From JAICUF01 sp038250675 (GTDB lineage: Bacteria; Gemmatimonadota; Gemmatimonadetes; Gemmatimonadales; GWC2-71-9): a stretch of 64,000 nucleotides of DNA. The position numbers and the translations under genes are program-made. Under the pieces are notes generated by a model, which was not told the origin of the DNA, did not search any database, and worked only from the letters and a program-made list of their open reading frames with translations. The stretch is from contig JBBSCB010000001.1 of assembly GCA_038250675.1 (NCBI GenBank), forward strand, positions 218,242 through 282,241, read 5' to 3'. This document shows, piece after piece, positions 1 to 9,125 of this stretch (positions are counted from its first letter, which is position 1; each line of letters starts with the position of its first letter).

Positions 1-560
1 CGCGGCGGATCACGGTGACCTTTGCGGTGCAGGAGCGGCCGCTGGGCACCGCCGATGCCGTCGTCGCGGCCCAGGAGTTTGCCGCGCAGGGCCGGTTTCT
101 GGTGCTGAACGGCGACAACTACTACCCGGTCGAGGCGCTGCGCGCGCTGCGGGAGCTGGATGCACCGGCGCTCGCGGCGTTTGGCCGGGCGGCACTGCTG
201 GCGGACGGGCACATTCCGGCTGAGCGGATTGCGCGGTTTGCGGTGGTGGAGACCGACGGGGCCGGGTATCTGCGCCGCATCATCGAAAAGCCGACCGAGG
301 AGGAGCTTGCGCGGCTTCCGGGCGACATCAGGGTGAGCATGAACTGCTGGCTGCTCGACGAGCGCCTGGTCCAGGCGTGCCGCGACGTGCCGCTCTCGCC
401 CCGGGGTGAGCTGGAGCTGCCGCTGGCGGTACAGCGGGCGGTGGACGCGGGCGTACGGGTGCGGGCGGTGCCGGTGGACGCAGTGGTGCTCGATCTGTCG
501 AGTCGGGCCGATATCGCCGCCGTGGCGGCGCGGCTCGCCGGTACGGAGCCCCGGCCGTGA
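1..560 (+). CDS. Sugar nucleotidyltransferase, C-terminal part (cut by window edge)
   Basis: The open frame runs in from the left edge, so the N-terminal nucleotide-binding motif is missing. The visible part has the RPLGTADAV and LVLNGDNYYP stretches of NTP_transferase (RmlA/GalU-like) enzymes: the GTADA loop followed by the GD metal-binding aspartate. Such enzymes make NDP-sugars from a sugar 1-phosphate and an NTP. The stop overlaps the start of the downstream GHMP sugar kinase by 4 bases (GTGA), which suggests a kinase plus pyrophosphorylase salvage pair. The sugar is not readable from the sequence. Confidence 0.8.
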   Translation, partial: RRITVTFAVQERPLGTADAVVAAQEFAAQGRFLVLNGDNYYPVEALRALRELDAPALAAFGRAALLADGHIPAERIARFAVVETDGAGYLRRIIEKPTEEELARLPGDIRVSMNCWLLDERLVQACRDVPLSPRGELELPLAVQRAVDAGVRVRAVPVDAVVLDLSSRADIAAVAARLAGTEPRP

Positions 561-1897
561 GCGATCGCGCCGAGCGACTCATGAGCGCCGGCATGAGCGG
601 CGTGGAGGCCCGCCGGCGGGCGGAATGGATGGCAGAACTCGACGCGGCGCTCACCGCCGCGGGGGCGGACGCGGCGGCGCGGCGGGCATGGTGGGTGCCG
701 GGCCGGCTGGAGTTTCTGGGCAAGCACACCGACTACTGTGGCGGCCGCAGTCTCGCCTGCGCCATCGAGCGCGGCATCTGTCTCGTGGCGGCGCCCCGGG
801 GTGACGATCGCATCCGGCTGCACGATATCCGGAGTGGCGAAGTGGCGGTCACCGGTCTCACGCCCTCGGAGCCGCCCAGCCCGGGCCACTGGTCCAACTA
901 TGCGCTGACGGTGGCCCGCCGCATCGCGCGGAACTTTCCCGGTGCCCGGCGTGGCGCGGACATCGCCTTTGCCAGCGACCTGCCGGCGGCCGCGGGGATG
1001 AGCAGCTCCAGCGCCCTCGTCGTGGCGGTCTTTCTCGCCCTGGCCGACGTGAACCAGCTCCGGGATCGCCAGGAGTATCGCCGCAACATTCCCGATGACG
1101 ACGCGCTGGCCGACTACCTGGGCGCAGTCGAGAACGGCAAGGCGTTTGCCGATCTGAGCGGTGACATGGGCGTGGGGACGGCCGGCGGCAGCCAGGACCA
1201 GACCGCCATCCTGCGCTCGCGCTCCGGTGCGCTGGTCCAGTACGCGTTCATTCCCACTCGATTTGAGCAGGCGGTGGCACTGCCAGACCGGTATCGCTTT
1301 GTGATTGCCGCGAGCGGCATCGTGGCCGAGAAGACGGGAGCCGCGCGGGCCCGCTACAATGCGGCGTCGGCCGCCGCCGCGGCCATTCTCGAGCAGTGGC
1401 GCCGGGTGTCCGGCCGGGACGACCCGTCGCTCGCCGCGGCCGTGGCGTCCTCCGCCGATGCGGCGGACCAGATCCGCTCGGCGATACGCTCGCCATCGGG
1501 GACGCGGCTCGATGCGGGTGCGCTGGTGGACCGGTTTGAGCAGTTCCAGACCGAGAGCGGGATGATCGTGCCGGCAGCGGCGGAGGCGTTGTCGCAGGAG
1601 GACCTGACGGCGGTGGGCGCGCTGGTGGACCTGTCGCAGGAGTGCGCGGAACGGCTGCTGGGCAATCAGGTGCCGGAGACGGCGGAGCTGGCCCGGAGCG
1701 CGCGCACGCTGGGTGCGGCGGCAGCATCGGCCTTTGGCGCCGGATTTGGCGGCAGCGTCTGGGCGATGGTGCCGGACGAGGAAGCGGATGAGTTTGCGAG
1801 ACGCTGGGCGCGGAGCTACACGCATGCGTGTCCGGACGCGGCCCAGCGGGCGGAGTTCTTCGTGACGCGGGCGGGGCCGGCGGCGATTCAGGTCTGA
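557..1897 (+). CDS. GHMP-family sugar kinase, galactokinase-like
   Basis: A 446-residue GHMP kinase. Residues 48-60 carry the galactokinase signature as PGRLEFLGKHTDY; the usual GEHTDY glutamate is lysine here. The ATP loop LPAAAGMSSSSAL follows, then GGSQDQTAIL in place of the galactokinase GIMDQ segment with its catalytic aspartate, and the C-terminal GAGFGGSVWA glycine motif. It should phosphorylate a sugar at C1. The GTG start overlaps the upstream nucleotidyltransferase stop, so the two are co-translated. The altered signature means the substrate may not be galactose; L-fucose or a heptose are alternatives, and a fucosidase lies nearby. Confidence 0.8.
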   Translation: MSDRAERLMSAGMSGVEARRRAEWMAELDAALTAAGADAAARRAWWVPGRLEFLGKHTDYCGGRSLACAIERGICLVAAPRGDDRIRLHDIRSGEVAVTGLTPSEPPSPGHWSNYALTVARRIARNFPGARRGADIAFASDLPAAAGMSSSSALVVAVFLALADVNQLRDRQEYRRNIPDDDALADYLGAVENGKAFADLSGDMGVGTAGGSQDQTAILRSRSGALVQYAFIPTRFEQAVALPDRYRFVIAASGIVAEKTGAARARYNAASAAAAAILEQWRRVSGRDDPSLAAAVASSADAADQIRSAIRSPSGTRLDAGALVDRFEQFQTESGMIVPAAAEALSQEDLTAVGALVDLSQECAERLLGNQVPETAELARSARTLGAAAASAFGAGFGGSVWAMVPDEEADEFARRWARSYTHACPDAAQRAEFFVTRAGPAAIQV

Positions 1898-1940
1898 CGC
1901 CGGGAGCTTGAGGAAGTCACGCGCCGCAGCCGGCGCGAAT

Positions 1941-2225
1941 TCAACTTGACGCGGCCTCAGACTTGAGCTGAGACCAGGGGACGTTCGGGCCACCCTCCTT
2001 GAGTGTCTCGAGCACAGCCTCGATGTCCATCTGATCCTCCAGCGCTTCGAGCAAGGCCAGATCATCAGCAGAGATCACTGCGGCGACGGCCTTGCCGTGA
2101 CGATGCAGCAGGACTCGTTCTCCGTTGAACGCCACCTCATTCAGAATATCCGCGAACTGTGCCCGCGCCTTGCTTGCAGGAAGATCACGATGCTGATGAA
2201 GACCAGCCGGCTGGGCTCGCCTCAC
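1941..2225 (-). CDS. Phd/YefM-type antitoxin, orphan
   Basis: The last 76 residues begin KARAQFADILNEV and continue through a short beta region (ERVLLHRHGKAVAAVIS) to an acidic helix with EALEDQMD, the layout of Phd/YefM antitoxins that bind DNA as dimers and neutralise a toxin through the C-terminus. The start is uncertain: no ATG lies near the expected N-terminus, and the GTG at 2225 is the first plausible in-frame start. With that start it overlaps the 5' end of the divergent higB by about 36 bases. The sequence downstream is the sugar kinase, so no cognate toxin is present. Confidence 0.6.
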   Translation of the reverse strand: MRRAQPAGLHQHRDLPASKARAQFADILNEVAFNGERVLLHRHGKAVAAVISADDLALLEALEDQMDIEAVLETLKEGGPNVPWSQLKSEAASS

Positions 2226-2420
2226 GACGTGAAGGAGTTGTTCGGGCAAACCGATTTTCTGGGCGACGGACTGGCGGTGTTCGATATTGGAGGCAACAAG
2301 TACCGGATAGTGGCGCGCATCCTGTATCCAGTTGGAAGAGTGCTGATCCTGGAAGTATTCGATCACAAAGGATACGACGCCTGGACCCGGGTGCAGCGGG
2401 CAAAGAGAGGTAATAAATGA
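2190..2420 (+). CDS. higB: HigB-type mRNA interferase toxin
   Basis: A 76-residue protein with VFDIGGNKYRIVARILY, the core of the HigB family of RelE-fold ribosome-dependent mRNA interferases, and a closing EVFDHKGYDAW that matches the usual THxEYD end. ATG 2190 is preceded by AGGAAG. A longer frame from 2097 exists but lies antisense to the Phd gene. At 76 residues it is shorter than the usual 90-100, lacking part of the N-terminal helix. Toxin first, antitoxin second, with a 4-base ATGA overlap to higA, is the normal higBA order. Confidence 0.75.
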   Translation: MLMKTSRLGSPHDVKELFGQTDFLGDGLAVFDIGGNKYRIVARILYPVGRVLILEVFDHKGYDAWTRVQRAKRGNK

Positions 2421-2803
2421 CGGCAGTGATTCTGGACTTCTCCCGACCCCACATCCTCCGCGACGAGCGTGAGTACGAGGCTGCCGTGGCGGAGCTCGAT
2501 ACACTGGCCTATGCGAACGCGGCTGAGGGCAGCGACGACTACGATCGTCTGCTGTTTCTCTCCGTTCTGGTCGAAGCGTACGAGGCGGAGCACGATCGGA
2601 TCGATATTCGCGATGTGACACCTCAGCAGATCGTGGCGTTCGCGCTCGAGCAGAAGAGCATGAAGCGCGCGGACCTGCACGAGATCATGGGTGGGAAGAG
2701 CCGCGTATCCGAATTCTTCAGTAGGAAGCGCGATCTGTCGCTAACGCAGGCGAAGCGACTTCGGGATCTTCTGGGGCTGCCGCTCGAGGCGCTCATCACT
2801 TAG
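2417..2803 (+). CDS. higA: HigA-type antitoxin with XRE helix-turn-helix
   Basis: A 128-residue COG5499-like antitoxin. The acidic N-terminal half probably binds the toxin. Residues about 78-128 (RADLHEIMGGKSRVSEFFSR) form the helix-turn-helix that recognises the operon's own operator. It overlaps the higB stop by 4 bases, so both proteins come from one transcript under likely autoregulation. The pair lies between sugar-metabolism genes with no phage gene nearby. Confidence 0.8.
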   Translation: MTAVILDFSRPHILRDEREYEAAVAELDTLAYANAAEGSDDYDRLLFLSVLVEAYEAEHDRIDIRDVTPQQIVAFALEQKSMKRADLHEIMGGKSRVSEFFSRKRDLSLTQAKRLRDLLGLPLEALIT

Positions 2804-2865
2804 GCATTCGTCAGTTCAGGTCAGGGCACTTCCACTTCCCGCCTCTCTCGCACGTTCAGGGACTC

Positions 2866-4494
2866 ATGCGGACCATACTCTGCCTGCTCACGCTCGTGAC
2901 CGCGGTCGGACGCCAGGCGCCGGCTCAGGATACCGCGGTGTCCGTCATTCCGCGGCCGGCGGTCCTGACGCGTCACGTCGGTCAGTTCACCCTCACGCCC
3001 CGCACGACGATCTGGACCGACCGCGCCAGCGCGGCGCTCGGGCGGCGGCTCGCGGCGTATCTCGAGCCGGCCACCCGCTACGTGCTGACGGTGCACGGCG
3101 CCGGCACTCCCGCCGGCAACCGCATCGTGCTCCGGCGGGATCGCTCGCTTGCCCGGCTGGGATCCGAGGGCTACCACCTCGAGGTGCGGCGCGGAGTGAT
3201 CACGGTGCGATCGGCTGGCGCGGCGGGACTGTTCTACGGGATCCAGACGATTCGCCAGCTGCTGCCGCCGGCGATCTTCCGGGAGGCGCCGATCGGTGAC
3301 GTGCGATGGACGATGCCCGCGGTGAGCATCGAGGACACGCCGCGCTTTGGGTGGCGCGGCGCGCATCTGGACGTGACGCGCCACTTCATGCCAAGGGAGT
3401 TCGTCAAGAAGTACATCGACCTGCTGGCGCTCCACAAGATGAATTCGTTCCACTGGCACCTGACCGACGACCAGGGCTGGCGGATCGAGATCCGGAAGTA
3501 TCCGCGGCTGACGTTGGTGGGCGGCTGGCGCACGGAGACGCTGGTGGGACCGTACACCGCGGACACCGCCCTGCACGTCTACGATCATCAGCGCCATGGC
3601 GGCTTCTACACCCAGGACGACATCCGCGAGATCGTGGCGTACGCCCGTGCGCGCTACGTCAACATCGTGCCCGAGATCGAGATGCCGGGCCACTCGCAGG
3701 CGGCGATCGCGGCGTATCCGTTTCTGGGCAATACCGGTGACACGCTGCCCGTATTGACGATCTGGGGTGTGAGTCCCAACATCCTCAACCCGTCGGACAG
3801 CACCGTCGCCTTCATGAAGGACGTGCTGACCGAGGTGATGACGCTCTTTCCCGGCCTGTACATTCACATCGGCGGAGACGAGGCGCCCAAGACCCAATGG
3901 AAGGCGAGCCCGCTGGCGCAGGCGCGGATGCGTGCCCTCGGCCTGAAGAACGAGGATGAGCTGCAGAGCTGGTTTACCCGCCAGATGGACGCATTCCTGA
4001 CGGCGCACGGGCGCCGGCTGGTGGGCTGGGACGAGATTCTCGAGGGCGGGATTGCGCCCAACGCGATCATCATGTCATGGCGCGGCACCGCAGGCGGGAT
4101 CACGGCGGCGCGTGCCGGGCACGACGTGGTCATGGCGCCGGGAAGCCATACCTACTTCGATCATTACCAGTCGCTGGCCCGCGACTCGGAGCCGCTGTCT
4201 ATCGGCGGGTTCCTGCCGCTCGATACCGTCTATGCATTTGAGCCGGTGCCGGCCGAGCTGGAGCCGCAGTATGCCCGGCACATCCTGGGGGCACAGGGAC
4301 AGGTCTGGACCGAGTACATCGCGACGCCCAAGCAGGTGGAGTACATGGCGTATCCCCGCCTGTCCGCGCTGGCCGAGGTGCTGTGGACGCCGGTGGCACG
4401 GAAGGACTTTGCGGATTTCCGGTCGCGGCTGATGGTTCATTTGCAGCGCCTCGACGCGCTGGACGTGCACTACCGACCGCTTTCGCCGCCGTAG
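2866..4494 (+). CDS. Secreted GH20 beta-N-acetylhexosaminidase
   Basis: A 542-residue glycoside hydrolase family 20 enzyme that releases terminal beta-GlcNAc or GalNAc. A signal peptide covers about residues 1-20 (MRTILCLLTLV ... APAQ). The GH20b alpha/beta domain runs to about residue 150, then the TIM barrel with HWHLTDDQGW at about 196 and the catalytic pair D338-E339 in HIGGDEAPK. In GH20 the aspartate orients the substrate acetamido group and the glutamate is the acid/base. Its 3' end overlaps the convergent fucosidase gene by 25 bases. Confidence 0.93.
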   Translation: MRTILCLLTLVTAVGRQAPAQDTAVSVIPRPAVLTRHVGQFTLTPRTTIWTDRASAALGRRLAAYLEPATRYVLTVHGAGTPAGNRIVLRRDRSLARLGSEGYHLEVRRGVITVRSAGAAGLFYGIQTIRQLLPPAIFREAPIGDVRWTMPAVSIEDTPRFGWRGAHLDVTRHFMPREFVKKYIDLLALHKMNSFHWHLTDDQGWRIEIRKYPRLTLVGGWRTETLVGPYTADTALHVYDHQRHGGFYTQDDIREIVAYARARYVNIVPEIEMPGHSQAAIAAYPFLGNTGDTLPVLTIWGVSPNILNPSDSTVAFMKDVLTEVMTLFPGLYIHIGGDEAPKTQWKASPLAQARMRALGLKNEDELQSWFTRQMDAFLTAHGRRLVGWDEILEGGIAPNAIIMSWRGTAGGITAARAGHDVVMAPGSHTYFDHYQSLARDSEPLSIGGFLPLDTVYAFEPVPAELEPQYARHILGAQGQVWTEYIATPKQVEYMAYPRLSALAEVLWTPVARKDFADFRSRLMVHLQRLDALDVHYRPLSPP

Positions 4495-5855
4495 TACAGC
4501 CCGATCCGCCCCAGCCGTACCGGGCCCACCGCCGCGGTGACGGTGAGGCGGACCCGATCGGCGGCGACCGACGCAATCTGCTGGAGCCGGCGGTGGCCGA
4601 TGGTGGTCCCGCGCGCGACAGTGCGCCAGCCGTCGCGGGTGCGGCACTCGACTGCGTAGCCGGCCACGGCCTGCCCGTGCTCGATCGCCTCCCCAAGTGA
4701 TATCAGGTCAAAGGTCCGGACCGCCGGGAGTGCCAGCGTCATGATTCGCCGGACGGGATCGCCGGTGCGCCTGGCATCTGCCGCCAGATCGGTGGCCAGC
4801 AGCGCGCTCCGCCGCGCGCCAAACTCCGCGAGCCGCCGCACATCGCTGTCATGCAGCAGTCCCGACGTGGTGGGCGGGACGTTGAGGAGCAGATTGGCGT
4901 TCCGGCCCACCGAGCTCAGGTAAAGTTCGAGCAGATCATCGGTTGATCGCACCCGCTCATCCTCTGCCGGATGCCAGAACCATCCGGGCCGGATGGACAC
5001 GTCCGCCTCGGCCGGGCGCCAGACGGAACCGGCGGGGTCGCCGTGCTGCAGTGCGTCGGTGATGCCGGGCCCGTCGGCGCCGGGATAGGGCACCGCGGCC
5101 GGGTCCACGGTGCACCAGTTGGGATCGCCCGCCTCGCCCCTCTCGTTGCCGCACCAGCGGATGTCCGGGCCCGCATCGGAGAAGATCAGTGCGTGCGGCT
5201 GAAGGGTGCGGACGATGCGGTGGATCCGGGGCCAGTCGTAGGTCTGGCGCCGGCCGTTGGGTCCTTCGCCGTTGGCGCCGTCGAACCAGACCTCGGCGAC
5301 AGGCCCGTAGCCGCTCAGGAGCTCGGTGAGCTGGCCGCAGTAGAAGTCGTTGTAGCGTTCGCCCTGACCATATGATGGTGCGTGCCGGTCCCACGGCGAG
5401 AGGTAGAGTCCCAGACCCAGGCCCTCGCTCCGCGCGGCGGCCGCCAGTTCGGCCACGACGTCTCCGCCGCCGCCGCGCCACGGGCTCGCGCGCACCGAGT
5501 GATCGGTGAGCCGGCTGGGCCAGAGGCAGAAACCGTCGTGGTGCTTGGCAGTGAGGATGACGGTCCGGAATCCGCCGGTGCGCGCGGCGCGGACCCACTG
5601 GGTGGCATCGAGCCGCGCCGGGTCGAAGATCGCCGGCGACTCGGTGCCGTCGCCCCATTCCCGGTCGGTGAAGGTGTTGACGCCAAGGTGCAGGAACATC
5701 GCCAGCTCGCGCTGCTGCCAGGCGAGCTGATCGGGCGTGGGCACCGGGCGGGCAGCGATTGCGCCGTGGGCGATGACGCCGCCAATCGGCCGGCCGATTG
5801 GCAGCGCGGCCAGAGCCCCGGCCGCGCCGGAGCGGAGCAGGTCGCGGCGCCGCAT
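4470..5855 (-). CDS. Tat-exported GH29 alpha-L-fucosidase
   Basis: A 461-residue protein with a twin-arginine leader (MRRRDLLRSGAAGALAAL). The GH29 barrel shows LAMFLHLGVNTFTDREWG, the substrate-binding KHHDGFCLWPS segment, and EVWFDGANGEG, whose D192 is the expected catalytic nucleophile. The C-terminal part after about residue 370 resembles the small beta domain of GH29 enzymes. Its ATG shares one base with the stop of the upstream phosphodiesterase-like gene (TGATG), so they are co-translated. Probable role: trimming of fucosylated glycans outside the cytoplasm. Confidence 0.9.
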   Translation of the reverse strand: MRRRDLLRSGAAGALAALPIGRPIGGVIAHGAIAARPVPTPDQLAWQQRELAMFLHLGVNTFTDREWGDGTESPAIFDPARLDATQWVRAARTGGFRTVILTAKHHDGFCLWPSRLTDHSVRASPWRGGGGDVVAELAAAARSEGLGLGLYLSPWDRHAPSYGQGERYNDFYCGQLTELLSGYGPVAEVWFDGANGEGPNGRRQTYDWPRIHRIVRTLQPHALIFSDAGPDIRWCGNERGEAGDPNWCTVDPAAVPYPGADGPGITDALQHGDPAGSVWRPAEADVSIRPGWFWHPAEDERVRSTDDLLELYLSSVGRNANLLLNVPPTTSGLLHDSDVRRLAEFGARRSALLATDLAADARRTGDPVRRIMTLALPAVRTFDLISLGEAIEHGQAVAGYAVECRTRDGWRTVARGTTIGHRRLQQIASVAADRVRLTVTAAVGPVRLGRIGLYYGGESGR

Positions 5856-6997
5856 CAGGGGCGCGTGCGGCTGCGGGGCAGGAACACCCCCGGCAGCGGC
5901 GCCGCGGCATCGGGCAGCAGCGTCGCGTAATCGGGCACGAGCAGAGCACCGACGGTGGCGGCAATCTGGCTCTGGGTCACCGCCGGTGCGGCGGTGCCGG
6001 TCTCGGTCACATCGGGGCCGATGACGGCGATCCAGATCCTTTCGGCCCCGGCGACGGTGCGGCCGTGGTCGGTCCAGTCCGTGAGGGTACCGCCCCGGCC
6101 GTGGTCGGCGGTGATGATAAATGTGGTGCGACCGCGGTACTCCGGCATCGCCTGCATCGTGCGCCAGAGGTCGGCCACGAACTCATCCACCCGGCGGGCG
6201 GAGCGGAGCACCTGGTCGTAGCGCCGGCTGTGGGCCCACTCATCGGTCTCGCCGTAACCCACGAAGAGTAGTCGCGGCTTCCGCGTGGCGACGTAGTCGA
6301 GGACCGCGGCCTGCATGAAACCGTCGTACGCCAGCTCGTCGTCCCAGAGCCGGGTGGTAGTGGCGTAGAGCTGGTTGATGGTGCGCTCGGCCGGGGAGGG
6401 GTTGGTGGGGAACGGCGGCTCCCAGCCGGCTTGGACAAGGAAACCGGCCCGCTGGCGGTTGAAGATCGCGGCAAAGACGTCCCACGTGCCGAACGCCGCG
6501 ACGCGGCCCCGGAAGGCGGGGAGCGCGGCTAACCGCTCGAAGACGGTGACGTTGGGATTGGGGCCAAAATCGTTGCGGTCGATCCGGGGATCGGCGCGGC
6601 CAGTGAGCATTTCGTTGTAGCCGGGATAGGAGAACTTGAGGCCGTTAGTCACGGCGGCCGCGGCACCGCCATCGTCCGGATCGCCAAAGATGCGGCCGTC
6701 GGTGGCGATGGTGGTCCAGAGAAAGGGGAGCAGTGCCTGGCGCCGCTGGGCCGGGTCGGGCTGCCAAAACGTCCGGCGGATGGCGGCGGTGTCTTCCACG
6801 CCGCCGTAGCGCCGGTTGATCAGGGCCGAATCGGCGCCGCGAACCAGCTCCTGCCAGCGGAGCCCGTCGGTGACGATGAGGACGACGTTCTGCGTCCGCG
6901 GCGGCCGCTGCGCCGTCGCGGGGGCCGCGATAGCGGCGGCCGCTGTGATGAGGGCTGCCACCATCAGCGGCAGCCGGCGATGCCATTTCCCTGTCAT
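5855..6997 (-). CDS. Exported alkaline-phosphatase-superfamily hydrolase
   Basis: A 380-residue protein with a cleavable leader (AAAIAAPATAQ near residue 30). NVVLIVTDGLRWQEL gives the first metal-binding aspartate (D44), SYPGYNEMLTG the likely nucleophile region, and FIITADHGRGG the second metal site, as in type I phosphodiesterase/nucleotide pyrophosphatase and sulfatase-like enzymes. The substrate (phosphate mono- or diester, or sulfate) cannot be told. There is no CxPxR sulfatase motif, so a formylglycine sulfatase is unlikely. It is the first gene of a two-gene unit with the GH29 fucosidase. Confidence 0.75.
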   Translation of the reverse strand: MTGKWHRRLPLMVAALITAAAAIAAPATAQRPPRTQNVVLIVTDGLRWQELVRGADSALINRRYGGVEDTAAIRRTFWQPDPAQRRQALLPFLWTTIATDGRIFGDPDDGGAAAAVTNGLKFSYPGYNEMLTGRADPRIDRNDFGPNPNVTVFERLAALPAFRGRVAAFGTWDVFAAIFNRQRAGFLVQAGWEPPFPTNPSPAERTINQLYATTTRLWDDELAYDGFMQAAVLDYVATRKPRLLFVGYGETDEWAHSRRYDQVLRSARRVDEFVADLWRTMQAMPEYRGRTTFIITADHGRGGTLTDWTDHGRTVAGAERIWIAVIGPDVTETGTAAPAVTQSQIAATVGALLVPDYATLLPDAAAPLPGVFLPRSRTRP

Positions 6998-7114
6998 GTG
7001 CGCTCCGGATCAGGCGCCGGTCTTTCGCTCGGCGCGCGGTGCCCGTATTCTGAGAGCCGGGGCGCGCCGGTCGGCGTGGCCCGTCCCTTCTCCAACACTC
7101 CGATCGAGACGACG

Positions 7115-7849
7115 ATGACCTTTCGAGCGGTCTCCCGCCTGGCATGGTTCGCTGTGCTGGGAATGGTATCGATGACGACGGCCTGCGGACAGGGCAACGG
7201 TGTCGCTCCGGCCGACAAGAACAACATGCTCACCAGCCGGGAGCAGCAGGACGGGTGGCGCCTGCTGTTCGACGGCAAGACGCTGGACGCGTGGCGCGGC
7301 TATCAGATGCAGACGCTGCCGGACGGCTGGACGGTGCGCGACGGAATCATCTCCAAGACCACCAGTGCCGGCGACCTGATCTCGAAGGAGCAGTTCGGCG
7401 ACTTTGACCTGACGTTCGACTGGAAACTGGGCGTCGGCGGCAATGCCGGCGTCTTCTACCGGGCCACTGAGGAATACGACCACGTCTACTGGACCGGCCC
7501 CGAGTACCAGCTGCTGGATGACCTGACGGCGCCCGATGGGCGGAGCCGGCTGACGTCGGCCGGTGCCGCGTACGGGCTCTACCCCGCGCCGATCGGTCCG
7601 CTGCGTCCGGCCGGCGAGTGGAACACCGGCCGCATCGTGGTCAAGGGCGCCCACGTGGAGCACTGGATGAACGGGCAGAAGCTCCTGGACTACGACCTCT
7701 GGAGCCCGGACTGGAACGCCAAGGTCAAGGCGAGCAAGTTCTCCGCCTGGCCGCACTACGGCATGGCCAGGACCGGACATCTGGGCATCCAGGGCGATCA
7801 TGACGGGGTGCTTTCGCTGCGCAACGTCAAGATCCGCCCGCTGCCATGA
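7115..7849 (+). CDS. DUF1080 lipoprotein (3-keto-disaccharide hydrolase-type)
   Basis: A 244-residue lipoprotein; the signal ends in a lipobox with Cys24 (SMTTAC). The rest is a DUF1080 jelly-roll domain, with WRLLFDGKTLDAWRGY, GGNAGVFYRA and LGIQGDHDGVLSLRNVKI, as in proteins that cleave 3-keto-glycosides. ATG 7115 was chosen because it starts the signal peptide; the frame is open further upstream without one. Its stop overlaps the permease start by 4 bases, opening a four-gene coupled unit (DUF1080, permease, Gfo/Idh, CutC). A second DUF1080 gene lies at 12.1 kb. Confidence 0.85.
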   Translation: MTFRAVSRLAWFAVLGMVSMTTACGQGNGVAPADKNNMLTSREQQDGWRLLFDGKTLDAWRGYQMQTLPDGWTVRDGIISKTTSAGDLISKEQFGDFDLTFDWKLGVGGNAGVFYRATEEYDHVYWTGPEYQLLDDLTAPDGRSRLTSAGAAYGLYPAPIGPLRPAGEWNTGRIVVKGAHVEHWMNGQKLLDYDLWSPDWNAKVKASKFSAWPHYGMARTGHLGIQGDHDGVLSLRNVKIRPLP

Positions 7850-9099
7850 GCGCCATCCGGACGAAGCTCTCGGTGATGATGTTCCTCCAGTACTTCGTCT
7901 GGGGGTCGTGGTTCGTCACGATGGGCACGTATCTGACGCAGACCCTGCACTTCACCGGCTCCCAGGTGGGGCTGGCCTACGGTGCCACCGCCATCGCCGC
8001 GCTGGTGACGCCGTTCTTCATGGGTATGGTGGCCGATCGCTTCTTTGCCACCGAGAAGCTGCTGGCGGTGCTGCACCTGGCCGGCGGCGCACTCCTCTGG
8101 TACGTGTCCACGCTGACGACGTTCGCGACGTTCTATCCGGCGCTGATCCTGTACGCGCTCTGCTACATGCCCACCCTCTCGCTCTCCAACTCGATCTCGT
8201 TCCACAACGTCGAGGACCCGGCCCGCGACTTCCCCAGGATCCGGGTGCTGGGGACGCTGGGCTGGATCGCGGCCGGCTTTCTGATTGGCCGGGTGCTCCA
8301 CGCCGATCCGCTGGCGCTGCCGCTCAAGGTGGGGGCGCTGGCGTCCATCGTGCTGGGCGTGTTCTCGCTGGTGCTGCCGCACACGCCGCCCAAGGCGGCG
8401 GGCACACCGTTCAGCGTGCGCGACGCGCTGGGGCTCGACGCGCTGAGTCTGCTCAAGGACCGGTCGTTCCTGATCTTCGTGATCGGCTCGTTCCTGCTCT
8501 GCATCCCGCTCCAGTTCTACTACAGCTTTGCCAATCCGTTCCTGAACGAGATCGGCGCGCCGGAGCCGGCGTTCATCCAGACCTTTGGCCAGATGTCGGA
8601 ATTCTTCTTCATGCTGTTGCTGCCGCTGGCACTCCGGCGCTTTGGCATCAAGGGCATCATGCTGGGCGGCATGCTGGCGTGGGCGCTCCGCTACGTGGCC
8701 TTCAGCAGCGGCGACGCGAGCGCCGGCATGTGGCTGATCTACGGTGGCATCCTGCTCCACGGCATCTGCTACGATTTCTTCTTCGTGGGCGGGCAGATCT
8801 ATACCGACGAAAAGGCCGGCGTGAAGGTGCGCGCGGCCGCGCAGGGGTTCATCAACTTCGTCACCAACGGGCTGGGCTACTTCATCGGCGCGTTCGTGTC
8901 CGGCGCGGTGGTGGAGCGGTGGACCATCCCCAATCCGGCCTGCAGCGATGCGCAGGCGGCGGCGGGGCAGTGCCTGGCCGTGACCCACGACTGGCACACG
9001 ATCTGGCTGGTGCCGGCCGCGATGGCGGCGGTGGTGCTGGTGGCGTTTGCGCTGCTCTTCCGGCCTCCGCGCCGGGTGGCCGCGGCCGCGGCCGCGTAA
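7846..9099 (+). CDS. MFS permease, nucleoside:H+ symporter (NHS) type
   Basis: A 417-residue inner-membrane protein with about 12 hydrophobic segments. The start LSVMMFLQYFVWGSWFVTMG and later GILLHGICYDFFFVGGQIYTD are typical of the NupG/XapB-like NHS family. In sugar-utilisation loci such permeases are often found next to Gfo/Idh and DUF1080 genes, so here it may import a modified sugar rather than a nucleoside; that is inference from context. It overlaps the DUF1080 gene by 4 bases. Confidence 0.85.
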   Translation: MSAIRTKLSVMMFLQYFVWGSWFVTMGTYLTQTLHFTGSQVGLAYGATAIAALVTPFFMGMVADRFFATEKLLAVLHLAGGALLWYVSTLTTFATFYPALILYALCYMPTLSLSNSISFHNVEDPARDFPRIRVLGTLGWIAAGFLIGRVLHADPLALPLKVGALASIVLGVFSLVLPHTPPKAAGTPFSVRDALGLDALSLLKDRSFLIFVIGSFLLCIPLQFYYSFANPFLNEIGAPEPAFIQTFGQMSEFFFMLLLPLALRRFGIKGIMLGGMLAWALRYVAFSSGDASAGMWLIYGGILLHGICYDFFFVGGQIYTDEKAGVKVRAAAQGFINFVTNGLGYFIGAFVSGAVVERWTIPNPACSDAQAAAGQCLAVTHDWHTIWLVPAAMAAVVLVAFALLFRPPRRVAAAAAA

Positions 9100-9125
9100 C
9101 CGACGGATCCACTCGAGGAGATCAC

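Noticed and set aside
122..2065. 647-codon open frame on the minus strand
   Set aside because: It lies antisense to the nucleotidyltransferase and GHMP kinase, is arginine/proline-rich and has no domain; it is a GC-rich shadow.
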